From NCBI GenBank assembly GCA_025358025.1, contig JANYKW010000195.1:1-43978 (forward strand): a stretch of DNA of 43,978 nt, written 5' to 3'. Made by a program: the position numbers and the translations under genes. The stretch is from Bacteroidia bacterium (GTDB lineage Bacteria > Bacteroidota > Bacteroidia > Bacteroidales > Prolixibacteraceae). This document shows, one piece after another, positions 22,677-29,391 of the stretch; within the stretch, counting starts at the first letter, position 1, and every line of letters starts with the position of its first letter. The notes beneath the pieces are model-generated. The model saw only the letters and a list, made by a program, of their open reading frames with translations, searched no databases and had not been told where the DNA came from.

Positions 22677-22844
22677 ATGGAACCGACACAAGAAAAGGGC
22701 ATTTTGTCCAAACTGATCGGCCCGGTAAATGTAAATACAGAGGTAGGAATAAACCGGGGAGATATAGCCAGTACCGGGGCCATTGTGTTTATCCTGGTAT
22801 GTTTAATTCTGTTGGCCTGGTACGCATTTAAAAAATTGTTGTAA
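22677..22844 (+). CDS. 55-residue C-anchored membrane protein
   Basis: A soluble N terminus (MEPTQEKGILSKLIGPVN) and a C-terminal span (GAIVFILVCLILLAWYAF) with basic end KKLL. Same C-tail-anchored design as neighbours, tightly packed between the basic protein and the transglycosylase. Family unknown. Confidence 0.55.
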   Translation: MEPTQEKGILSKLIGPVNVNTEVGINRGDIASTGAIVFILVCLILLAWYAFKKLL

Positions 22845-22858
22845 AACCAGTAAATAAA

Positions 22859-23482
22859 ATGGTATACGAATATTTGATAAAATCCAACAAAGCCGAGTTC
22901 TTAACCCGCGTGAGCGACATAGCCGCCCGCCTGGGGATTGATCCCGATTGGTTGATGATTGTAATGAAGATGGAGAGTAACATAGATCCAGCAGCGGTTA
23001 ACCGTGTCACCAATGCCACGGGATTGATCCAGTTTATGCCTTTGACTGCCGCCGGATTGGGTACCAGCTGCACGGCACTTAAGGCCATGTCAAATATTGA
23101 GCAGTTGGATTTTGTCTATAAATATTTCAAACCCTATGCCGGCAGGCTGAAAAGTGTAACGGATTTATACCTGGTTACATTTTTCCCTGTTGCCCTGGGA
23201 AAGCCGGATAACTACATTTTACAAACCGACTCACTAAGGGCCGCGACCATCGCGAGGCAAAACCCGATTTTCGACCTGGATAAATCTGATAGTATCACGG
23301 TAGCGGAATTTAAAACCAGCATTTTGCGCCGCCTGCCATCCGAGGCCATGGCCAACGTTGTAACCGCCGCCGGAAACGCAGCCGAGTACCTAAAAAAAAA
23401 AGTTAACCCCGCCGCCTTTGTGATCATTGTACTATTAGTCACAGGTGCCGGATATGTGATTTACAAACAAATGAAAAAATAA
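22859..23482 (+). CDS. Membrane-anchored lytic transglycosylase
   Basis: A 207-residue protein with an SLT-type lysozyme domain: MKMESNIDPAA with catalytic glutamate E39, then ATGLIQFMPLTAAGLG, the motif order of family 1 transglycosylases. At about 138-150 lies DLDKSDSITVAEF, a good EF-hand-like calcium loop. The protein ends in a membrane span (FVIIVLLVTGAGYVIYKQMK). The C-terminal anchor, shared with other cassette proteins, suggests a virion enzyme that opens peptidoglycan during entry rather than a free endolysin. Confidence 0.8.
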   Translation: MVYEYLIKSNKAEFLTRVSDIAARLGIDPDWLMIVMKMESNIDPAAVNRVTNATGLIQFMPLTAAGLGTSCTALKAMSNIEQLDFVYKYFKPYAGRLKSVTDLYLVTFFPVALGKPDNYILQTDSLRAATIARQNPIFDLDKSDSITVAEFKTSILRRLPSEAMANVVTAAGNAAEYLKKKVNPAAFVIIVLLVTGAGYVIYKQMKK

Positions 23483-23488
23483 AAAAAG

Positions 23489-23767
23489 ATGGGAAAAGCG
23501 TTAAATATCGTTAGTCAATATCAGATAGAGCAATTAAGGGCCAGCGCGGACATTATCGAAGAAGTGGACGGGCTTACAACTTATATTGGGATTTGTGATC
23601 CGGGCACCACCCTGACCAGTGAGGCAAAATGGTCAATTTGCCGCATTGTGAACAGCGGGGCAAATTATCCGATTTTGAACATATTCACCTGGGCCGATGG
23701 ATTGTGCATTTATAACAAGGTTTGGGACAACAGGGCCGCGTGTAATTATTCATTCAAAAAATTTTAA
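23489..23767 (+). CDS. Small fibre-associated hypothetical protein
   Basis: A 92-residue protein without membrane spans. The pattern VDGLTTYIGICDPGTTLTSE followed by WSICRI, a WADGL motif and VWDNRAACNYSF resembles small proteins that accompany fibre genes in phages of Bacteroidota, as far as I recall. It sits four bases before the fibre-like gene. Role in fibre folding or as a spike component is inference. Confidence 0.55.
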   Translation: MGKALNIVSQYQIEQLRASADIIEEVDGLTTYIGICDPGTTLTSEAKWSICRIVNSGANYPILNIFTWADGLCIYNKVWDNRAACNYSFKKF

Positions 23768-23770
23768 GCC

Positions 23771-25474
23771 ATGCAAATAGATAAAATCCGCGGGCCGTTG
23801 ATGCACAAGCACCGGGCCGGCGATATTGGCGGGCTTACCGAGGTGATCCGGGAGCAGCGGCCGACATCAATAACCAACAACACATATAACCAGGTGACGA
23901 ATGTTTCAGTAGTATGGATCAGTGGGCTTACTTTTAACGTTTCCAATGTGGTTTATACCATCCTGGGAAACACCTATCACGCCCCCGATGTTACTATTGT
24001 CCTGGCCGCCGCCGATGTGACACACCCGCGAATTGATGTTATTTATGTGGATATTTACGGCAATGTCGGCGTAGTGACCGGCACCCCCGGGGCGGTACCG
24101 GTAAAACCGGTATTGGATCCGGCAACACAAACCGAAATAGCTACGGTTTACATTCCGGCAGGAGCGACCCAGCCGGCCCCGGATCCCAACGGAGGGACCG
24201 GGACCATAGTGACGGAAAAAATTTACGATGAAAACGTTGAGTGGGTAACTTCCAAGATAGAGGAAGCGAGCACCGCCATAGATTTTAATTCTGCCGACCT
24301 TCCAAGCGTTGGGGCCAAGTGCATCAAAATAACCATGAACGACCTGGCCGCCGGCGGTACCTGGACGCGCGAAGGTTTAAATGTTTTGCTGGCCTACCCT
24401 GCCGAGGCGATGGTAAATATTCCCAATGTGGCCACGGGGTTTAATATTATGACGGGTACCATATATCCCGATCATAAACGCGATTGGATCCGGGGAGTTA
24501 ACCGCGTTTTGGGATGGGTCGTAATTCAAAACAAAAATTTAATTCAGGCCACCGTAACCCATAATGGTACACAGGTAGTTTACCCTGTAACGATCAGTAA
24601 CTATTTGCGCGATTTTTGGGCCGTGGCTGATTTGGGCTTTTCTACCAATGTCCCCGGAATGATTAGTTTTACATCAAAAATAAACCTACCGCAGGGAAAT
24701 TATACGCTACGCGTTTCGGGGTTTAATTACAACGAACAGATATACAGCTCGTCGGCGGTTGTGACTTATACCCCCGCCGGTACCCTGGCCAAATTTACCA
24801 GAGCCGCCGGAGTGATCGACGCCAAAGGCGGAAATTTGAGCCTGGATCTTCGCACCAACAAGGCGTTTTTACCAAATAGCGGTTTTATAATTGATCTTTT
24901 CAATGGATTGGTTAAAGTTGCAAGCCGCGCCCTGGTGCCGGGAGTGAATATGTACGGATTTAACGGGGCCATCCTGGACACCTGGCAGCGGCTAACTATT
25001 CCCATATCGGACTTTTTACCCGTCAGTACCCTGGTAACGGTTTTGACCATCCGGCCAATCAACGAGTATCCCAATAACATCACCCTGGGGGTGGATAACA
25101 TTATCCTGCAAACCGGCGCCCAGGTACCCGCACCCGCTGAAGCTAACCCCCTGGTATATTCCACGGATTGGGATTTTAACGACATCGTAAAGGACACCGT
25201 TCAAACATACTACCCGGATATAAAGGCCGCATTTGATTATAAAATACTCTCCCTTGTACTTTGGTCAGATAGTACCATGGACGCGGTGGCCCTTAAAATT
25301 AATGGTACAGCCATAACCGGACTAAGCGCCATAAACGTTACGGCCGCCATCGCAGAAACTGCCGCCACGGGGCTAAACATAGTTAAAAAAGGGGATCAGG
25401 TATCATTGGTAACATCAGGCACCGACGGAACCCCAACGATATTAAGAGGAAAATTTACATATATACGGATTTAA
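23771..25474 (+). CDS. Fibre or spike-like protein
   Basis: A 567-residue beta-rich protein. The N terminus (LMHKHRAGDIGGLTEVIREQ) resembles virion-attachment heads of phage fibres, followed by a domain with DVIYVDIYGNVGVV, and then several repeated beta-sandwich-like segments (for example NLIQATVTHNGTQ, YTLRVSGFNYNEQIYSSS, TLGVDNIILQTGAQ). No catalytic motif seen. It would be the main receptor-binding spike or fibre of the particle. The next gene encodes a lectin-like tip candidate. Confidence 0.6.
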   Translation: MQIDKIRGPLMHKHRAGDIGGLTEVIREQRPTSITNNTYNQVTNVSVVWISGLTFNVSNVVYTILGNTYHAPDVTIVLAAADVTHPRIDVIYVDIYGNVGVVTGTPGAVPVKPVLDPATQTEIATVYIPAGATQPAPDPNGGTGTIVTEKIYDENVEWVTSKIEEASTAIDFNSADLPSVGAKCIKITMNDLAAGGTWTREGLNVLLAYPAEAMVNIPNVATGFNIMTGTIYPDHKRDWIRGVNRVLGWVVIQNKNLIQATVTHNGTQVVYPVTISNYLRDFWAVADLGFSTNVPGMISFTSKINLPQGNYTLRVSGFNYNEQIYSSSAVVTYTPAGTLAKFTRAAGVIDAKGGNLSLDLRTNKAFLPNSGFIIDLFNGLVKVASRALVPGVNMYGFNGAILDTWQRLTIPISDFLPVSTLVTVLTIRPINEYPNNITLGVDNIILQTGAQVPAPAEANPLVYSTDWDFNDIVKDTVQTYYPDIKAAFDYKILSLVLWSDSTMDAVALKINGTAITGLSAINVTAAIAETAATGLNIVKKGDQVSLVTSGTDGTPTILRGKFTYIRI

Positions 25475-25475
25475 A

Positions 25476-26144
25476 ATGTGCTGGCTTATGAAAATTCTGT
25501 ATAGAAAAAAAATGATCCGGTTAACGGCGATCCATTACGGGTTATTATATAACAGATATGTTATTTCAGACCCCCGCGGCATTGCTCCCGCTGGCTGGCA
25601 TATTCCGACACAGGCGGAATATGATACGCTTTTTACTTTCCTGGGTGGTATCTCCGTGGCTGGGACTCCGCTAAAGGAGGCAGGGTCACTGCATTGGAAT
25701 CCAGTAAATACGGGGAATAATAATACAGGTTTTACTTCTGTAGGTTCGTCATTTAGAGAAAACACGGGTGTATTTAATACTGCCCTAAAAATAGAATGTA
25801 GGGTATGGAACTCAACAGACTATACCGGGACAATGGGAAGATTTACTCGCCTGGGGTATGATATTCTAACAGAAGTAACAAATGTTAATCTAGCTTATAA
25901 AGAATTCGGCTTCGCGCTTCGCCTAATAAAAAATGATACCAATGATCCCGGCACACTGACTGATATAGAGGACAATGTGTACGGAACGGTAAAAATAGGA
26001 AACCAGGTGTTTACAAAATCTAATTTTATTTGCAAACATTACATTAATGGAGATTTAATTCCTAATGTTACGGTTAATGCGACATGGGCAGGACTGACGT
26101 CCGGGGCATGGTGTGCTTATAATAATAATCCCGCAAATATGTAA
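25476..26144 (+). CDS. FISUMP-domain (C-type-lectin-like) receptor-binding candidate
   Basis: A 222-residue protein with the Fibrobacter succinogenes major paralogous domain: HYGLLYNRYVISD then GIAPAGWHIPTQAEYDTLF, NNTGFTSVGSSFRE and finally FGFALRLIKND, the lectin-fold signature. Such domains often form variable adhesin tips in Bacteroidota phages and can be targets of diversity-generating retroelements, but no reverse transcriptase or template repeat is visible here. The gene is clearly richer in A+T than its neighbours, suggesting exchange of the tip. A start further in, at 25491, is also possible. Confidence 0.7.
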   Translation: MCWLMKILYRKKMIRLTAIHYGLLYNRYVISDPRGIAPAGWHIPTQAEYDTLFTFLGGISVAGTPLKEAGSLHWNPVNTGNNNTGFTSVGSSFRENTGVFNTALKIECRVWNSTDYTGTMGRFTRLGYDILTEVTNVNLAYKEFGFALRLIKNDTNDPGTLTDIEDNVYGTVKIGNQVFTKSNFICKHYINGDLIPNVTVNATWAGLTSGAWCAYNNNPANM

Positions 26145-26147
26145 TTT

Positions 26148-26396
26148 ATGGAATATTTAAGCCTCATTGTATCATTTATTTCAGGCGGCGGTTTTTTGAT
26201 GCTGGTAAATTGGAAGATCAATAAAAAAACACAAAAGTTAGATTTTGCAGATAAAGCCATAGGTTTTGCAGAAAAGCAATCTGGCAACTACATCAAAAGA
26301 ATTGAACAGTTAGAGGCGGATGTTAAAAAACTTTTTGTCTTCAAATGTGAAAAAATAGAGTGTACCAACCGTCAGCCCCCCAAGATTGACGAATGA
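26148..26396 (+). CDS. Holin-like small membrane protein with coiled coil
   Basis: An 82-residue protein: N-terminal membrane span (MEYLSLIVSFISGGGFLMLV), then a charged coiled coil (DFADKAIGFAEKQSG and KRIEQLEADVKKL) and a C-terminal Cys pair (CEKIECTNR). This plan recurs in lysis regions of Bacteroidota phages. It could be a holin or an accessory lysis protein. The stop overlaps the next start by four bases. Confidence 0.55.
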   Translation: MEYLSLIVSFISGGGFLMLVNWKINKKTQKLDFADKAIGFAEKQSGNYIKRIEQLEADVKKLFVFKCEKIECTNRQPPKIDE

Positions 26397-26800
26397 AAAA
26401 ATTTAAATTTTTGCCACCCTATACCCCCGAGGGTAAAACCACGTTCCCCGCAACAGTGGACCGGTCCGGTGTGTACCTGGTGAAAGAAAACGGAAAAGTA
26501 GTTTATATCGGCATGTCGAAAATAAACCTTTACCGGACCCTGTACCGGCACTTTCAGGCCTGGAGCCATTCACTCCAGGAGGTCACCACCTACCAAAGCC
26601 GCCTGAAAAAAAATAAATATACCGTTCGCGTGGTTCTTTGCACCCCGTCACAGGCCGAACGCCTGGAAAGGGCCCTGATCATTAAAAACAAGCCCAGGGA
26701 CAACGAATTAAAATACAAGGGGTATCAACTCAAATTTACCGACATTAAGGTAGAACATGAATATTCAAAAGCCCTAACCCTGGAAGAAATGCCATTTTAA
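26393..26800 (+). CDS. GIY-YIG-like nuclease domain protein
   Basis: A 135-residue protein. GVYLVKENGKVVYIGMSKIN is a GIY-YIG core (GVY ... VYIG), followed by YRTLYRHF with the expected arginine/histidine and, later, SQAERLERALIIKNKP with the metal-binding glutamate. Catalytic elements look intact. In phages, such domains serve as homing or host-DNA nucleases; here it lies oddly within the lysis-like group. Coupled to the previous gene by overlap. Confidence 0.65.
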   Translation: MKKFKFLPPYTPEGKTTFPATVDRSGVYLVKENGKVVYIGMSKINLYRTLYRHFQAWSHSLQEVTTYQSRLKKNKYTVRVVLCTPSQAERLERALIIKNKPRDNELKYKGYQLKFTDIKVEHEYSKALTLEEMPF

Positions 26801-26805
26801 AGACC

Positions 26806-27399
26806 ATGAGAACAACCAGCACCATTGTTTTAATCTGGGTTTTTATGGCTTGCGTCACCTTTGCAAGCCTAAAACTATATTATGAAAAGAACCAGGATAA
26901 CCGCCGCAACATTGAGAACCTGGCGGCACTGAACAAAGAAAACCAATATTTCAAGGATCTTAATGGGGCCCAGGCAGTCCGGATCCAGGCACTAACACTA
27001 ACAGCGGCGGAACTTCGCCGGGTCGTTCCTTCCATTGTGGCTGACCTGAAATCATTATCTATTAAACCGGCCCAGGTGAATAACTACACCGCCGCGGGGA
27101 TTACCACCACCCAGCAGATCAGAACCACGTTAAAAGATTCAATTATTTTTGATACGGTCCGGGTCTCCCGGATAGATTACCGCGATAAATGGTACAACCT
27201 GGAGGGTACAATCCGGGGCGATTCTGTTAACCTGGATATTGAAAGCTGGGACCGGATCACAGTGATAAACTACCTGGGTAAACGATCCCGGCGCTTTATG
27301 TTTGTCCGGTTTGGTCCCAGGTACCCCGAAACAGTGATTAAAAACGAAAATCCCAACAACAGGATAATAATAGAAAAATCGGTATTTATGAAACGATGA
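26806..27399 (+). CDS. Spanin-like membrane protein (DUF6549-type)
   Basis: A 197-residue protein with an N-terminal span (TIVLIWVFMACVTFASLKL), a coiled coil (about 30-75) and a beta-rich C-terminal domain (YRDKWYNLEGTIRGDSV, INYLGKRSRRF). This matches, as I recall, DUF6549 proteins found in lysis regions of Bacteroidota phages. A role linking inner and outer membranes at lysis is likely but unproved. It ends the late block. Confidence 0.55.
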   Translation: MRTTSTIVLIWVFMACVTFASLKLYYEKNQDNRRNIENLAALNKENQYFKDLNGAQAVRIQALTLTAAELRRVVPSIVADLKSLSIKPAQVNNYTAAGITTTQQIRTTLKDSIIFDTVRVSRIDYRDKWYNLEGTIRGDSVNLDIESWDRITVINYLGKRSRRFMFVRFGPRYPETVIKNENPNNRIIIEKSVFMKR

Positions 27400-27418
27400 T
27401 TTTACAGGGTGTAACCCA

Positions 27419-27442
27419 TTGAAATTTTATTTTATACCTTCG
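27419..27442 (+). promoter_or_regulatory. Promoter of hicBA
   Basis: TTG (27419-27421) and TACCTTCG (27435-27442), a common variant of the -7 box, lie just before hicB. The 13-base spacing is shorter than usual, so confidence is moderate. It implies independent expression of the toxin-antitoxin pair in the lysogen. Confidence 0.35.
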
Positions 27443-27459
27443 TAAAAAAAAACAAGGCC

Positions 27460-27684
27460 ATGAAAAAAATTAGTATAACAGCAATCATAGAAAAGAGTAC
27501 TGACGGTTATTATGTCGGGCAATTACAGGAGATGCCGGAGGTAATTTCACAAGGGAAAACACTAAAGGAATTGAATGAAAATTTAATCGATGCGTTAAAT
27601 TTAACCATTGATACCCGCAGGGAGACAGCAGCCCAGGCATATAAAGGAAGAAAAACCATTAAAAGAAAAATAACCTTTGTTTAA
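27460..27684 (+). CDS. hicB: HicB-family antitoxin
   Basis: A 74-residue antitoxin with the partial RNase-H-like fold of HicB: ITAIIEKSTDGYYVGQLQEM, then GKTLKELNENLIDALNLTI. No DNA-binding helix-turn-helix or ribbon-helix-helix is evident, so it is a short HicB. It neutralises the HicA toxin encoded next, whose ATG overlaps its stop (TAATG). The gene order (antitoxin first) is the reverse of the classic hicAB. Confidence 0.8.
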   Translation: MKKISITAIIEKSTDGYYVGQLQEMPEVISQGKTLKELNENLIDALNLTIDTRRETAAQAYKGRKTIKRKITFV

Positions 27685-27869
27685 TGAAACGCGGCGAAGT
27701 CTTAAAACATTTTAAAAAATACAATTGTGAACTACTCAGGGAGGGCGCAAAACACAGTATTTATATTAACAAAACCAGCAAGAAACAGACGACCTTGCCG
27801 CGCCATCCGGATATTTCAGAACTTTTGTTTAAAGCTATTTGTAAACAATTGGAAATACCCGTAAAATAA
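27684..27869 (+). CDS. hicA: HicA-family mRNA interferase toxin
   Basis: A 61-residue toxin with a double-stranded RNA-binding-like fold. The catalytic histidine is in REGAKHSIYIN and the C terminus has LPRHPDISELLFKAICKQLE, both typical. It cleaves mRNA when free of HicB. Together with hicB it probably stabilises the prophage or excludes other phages. The pair lies between the late block and the convergent integrase gene. Confidence 0.8.
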   Translation: MKRGEVLKHFKKYNCELLREGAKHSIYINKTSKKQTTLPRHPDISELLFKAICKQLEIPVK

Positions 27870-27881
27870 AAAAGTAAATAT

Positions 27882-27938
27882 ATTTTAACCGGTACCGGGG
27901 CGGATCTGGGCAACCGGTTGTTCGTTTTGGGTTAAAAT
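27882..27938. terminator. Inverted repeat between hicA and the integrase gene
   Basis: ATTTTAACC (27882-27890) pairs with GGTTAAAAT (27930-27938), with further AACCGG/CCGGTT inside. The right arm touches the integrase stop (27939-27941). It probably terminates both converging transcripts, but the large loop makes it weaker than the other terminators here. Confidence 0.45.
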
Positions 27939-29135
27939 TTAATTAATGCTTGTTTTTAGCAGCTCGCTAAAATCGGGCTTTTTTGTTTCTGCCGGTTGGT
28001 CCCACATGGCCGAAACTTTCATTTTTGAAGCGTCCAGGGTTTTAGCGTAAATCTGTGTAGTTTTAATTTCAGCATGTCCCAGCAGTTTGGATACCGTGGC
28101 AATATCCCCGGAAAATAAAAGGCTATTTGTGGCGAATGAGTGGCGGGCCGAATGAAAAGATAATTTTTTTTCAATTTCCAGGATGGCAAATATTTTTTTT
28201 AGGTCCGCGTTGTGCTGCCCGTTTAGGGACATAAAAACCTGGTCGCCTTTTCCCTCCCCTGATTGTAGTATTTTTATGGCCCTGTTATTGAGTGGTATAT
28301 TTTCTGGGGTGGCGTTCTTTTGGGTCGTGATCCGGGCCCAGGCCCCGGCAATATCACCCTGCCGCATGGCCCGAATATCCGAAATCCTCAAACCCGTAAA
28401 ACAGGAAAACAGAAAGGCCCTTAAAATGTTTTTTTGTGTCCCTGTGGCGGTGGCAAAATAAAACTTTTCCGTTTTGTTGATTTCTTCAATGGTCAGGAAG
28501 TCCCGGCGGGTTTTCTCTCTTTTTTCTGTGACAAATTCAAGGGGGTTTCCTTCAATGATCCCATCTTTTCGGGCCCTGGAAATGAAGTTTTTTAAAAAAA
28601 GCAGTTTTAACCACAAAGAATTTTTTTTGTTTCCCTTTTGGATCAAATGGATTTTAAATTTTTCCCAAAATTGGGTATTTACCTGGTTAATGGGTATAAC
28701 GGGTTTATACTCTTTTAATGCACGGGCAAATGAAAGATAGGTATTTTTACTGCTTTTCTTTATTTTCAAGGTGGCCAGGTCCTCCGCGGCCTTGCGTTCA
28801 ATGTATTTTATAAAATCTTCCCCCTGGGCGCCGTTCTCAAAAATCCGGTTTAAATCTTCCGGCGTTATGGTTTTACTGTTGCGGTCCCCATTGTCCATAA
28901 GTTCCAGCATGGCCCTATTAATGGCATTAATTTTTTGATTGATCCGGTTTGTGTCCTTGTACCCTGGCCGCGCGGTTTCTGTCTTTTGGTTCCAGTATTT
29001 TACAGGGATTGAAAAGCCGATTGATTTTCTAACTCTTTTCCCGTTTATCGTGGCCACAAAAATAATGAAGGGGGCCGCGTCTTTTTCCCTGGGGTTTGCT
29101 CTAAGCGTGTAAAAGTGGGGGGCCTGGTTTATCAT
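27939..29135 (-). CDS. int: Tyrosine recombinase (prophage integrase)
   Basis: A 398-residue integrase of the Bacteroidota phage/transposon type: an N-terminal arm-binding domain (to about 100), a SAM-like core-binding domain, and a catalytic domain with R in CFTGLRISDIR, H-x-x-R in SFHSARHSFAT, the second histidine in LLGHAEIKTT and the nucleophile in QIYAK. All catalytic residues are present. It integrates and, with an excisionase, removes the element at the repeat found at 10366 and 29275. Transcribed towards the element interior from the right end. Confidence 0.9.
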   Translation of the reverse strand: MINQAPHFYTLRANPREKDAAPFIIFVATINGKRVRKSIGFSIPVKYWNQKTETARPGYKDTNRINQKINAINRAMLELMDNGDRNSKTITPEDLNRIFENGAQGEDFIKYIERKAAEDLATLKIKKSSKNTYLSFARALKEYKPVIPINQVNTQFWEKFKIHLIQKGNKKNSLWLKLLFLKNFISRARKDGIIEGNPLEFVTEKREKTRRDFLTIEEINKTEKFYFATATGTQKNILRAFLFSCFTGLRISDIRAMRQGDIAGAWARITTQKNATPENIPLNNRAIKILQSGEGKGDQVFMSLNGQHNADLKKIFAILEIEKKLSFHSARHSFATNSLLFSGDIATVSKLLGHAEIKTTQIYAKTLDASKMKVSAMWDQPAETKKPDFSELLKTSIN

Positions 29136-29150
29136 GGTTTTGTTTTTTTT

Positions 29151-29171
29151 CGTGTGTCAAATCTGTGCCAA
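29151..29171. repeat. Right copy of inner terminal repeat (possible integrase arm site)
   Basis: Matches 10436-10456 at 19 of 21 positions in the same orientation. It lies 15 bases upstream of the integrase start, so binding here could also control int. The complement contains GCACAGATT, as found next to the left core (10380-10388). Confidence 0.45.
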
Positions 29172-29175
29172 AAAA

Positions 29176-29189
29176 TGCAATATATTGCA
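29176..29189. promoter_or_regulatory. Perfect 14-bp palindrome TGCAATATATTGCA
   Basis: Palindrome in the region upstream of int and 4 bases from the arm-like repeat. A dimeric regulator or accessory recombination protein could bind here. Nothing else is visible in the rest of the 29136-29391 gap beyond the repeats and the FKBP promoter. Confidence 0.35.
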
Positions 29190-29261
29190 AATATCGGGGC
29201 TTTCGTTCTCTCTCCTTTTTTTCGGGATGGCGCAAATGTAAAGGTTTTTATTTCTTTTGCT

Positions 29262-29289
29262 TGTTATCCGGGGTATTTGGTTAATTTTG
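29262..29289 (+). promoter_or_regulatory. Rebuilt promoter of the FKBP gene across attR
   Basis: TTG (29262-29264) comes from prophage DNA and TAATTTTG (29282-29289) from the attachment core; spacer 17 bases. The integrated element thus replaces the host -33 element and keeps the FKBP gene transcribed. Confidence 0.5.
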
Positions 29290-29296
29290 CAAAGAT
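29275..29296. other. Right attachment site (attR core)
   Basis: Shares ATTTGGTTAATTTTGCA and, after one mismatch, AGAT with 10366-10387. It is the prophage-host junction. The FKBP gene starts 95 bases further right. Confidence 0.65.
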
Positions 29297-29391
29297 CAAC
29301 TCAAATGAATATTCAAAAGTTGAGAAGATCGTGAACATTTCGTACCATTGCATCCGGTATTTTATTTACCTGGAACACAATAATTTTACAC

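Larger units (their letters stand above)
10366..29296. mobile_element. Integrated tailless, membrane-containing type prophage (18.9 kb)
   Basis: The element is bounded by a direct repeat (10366-10387 and 29275-29296). It contains a tyrosine integrase at the right end and a repressor at the left, then HTH/excisionase, rolling-circle Rep, SSB, packaging-type ATPase, capsid candidate, ten small single-span membrane proteins, lytic transglycosylase, fibre and lectin-like proteins, and a lysis-like group. Genes are visibly richer in G+C than the flanks. No gene of a tailed phage (terminase, portal, tail) and no conjugation gene is seen. The combination points to an icosahedral phage with an internal membrane, by analogy with PM2, FLiP and P23-77. 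The virus type is inference; the integrated state is well supported. Confidence 0.8.

Noticed and set aside
17745-23482. Filamentous (inovirus-like) prophage
   Set aside because: The ATPase lacks the membrane span and size of Zot/pI proteins, there is no typical pVIII or pIII, and the element is too long; the transglycosylase and many anchored proteins fit an internal membrane better.
25476-26144. Diversity-generating retroelement target
   Set aside because: The FISUMP domain fits, but no reverse transcriptase, accessory protein or template repeat is present in the window.
10366-29296. Tailed phage (caudovirus) prophage
   Set aside because: No terminase, portal, HK97-type capsid, tail tube, tape measure or baseplate protein is visible, and the ATPase is too short for a terminase.
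10366-29296. Integrative conjugative or mobilisable element
   Set aside because: No relaxase with mobilisation partners, no VirB/Tra genes; the HUH protein has the replication-type E-x3-Y motif.
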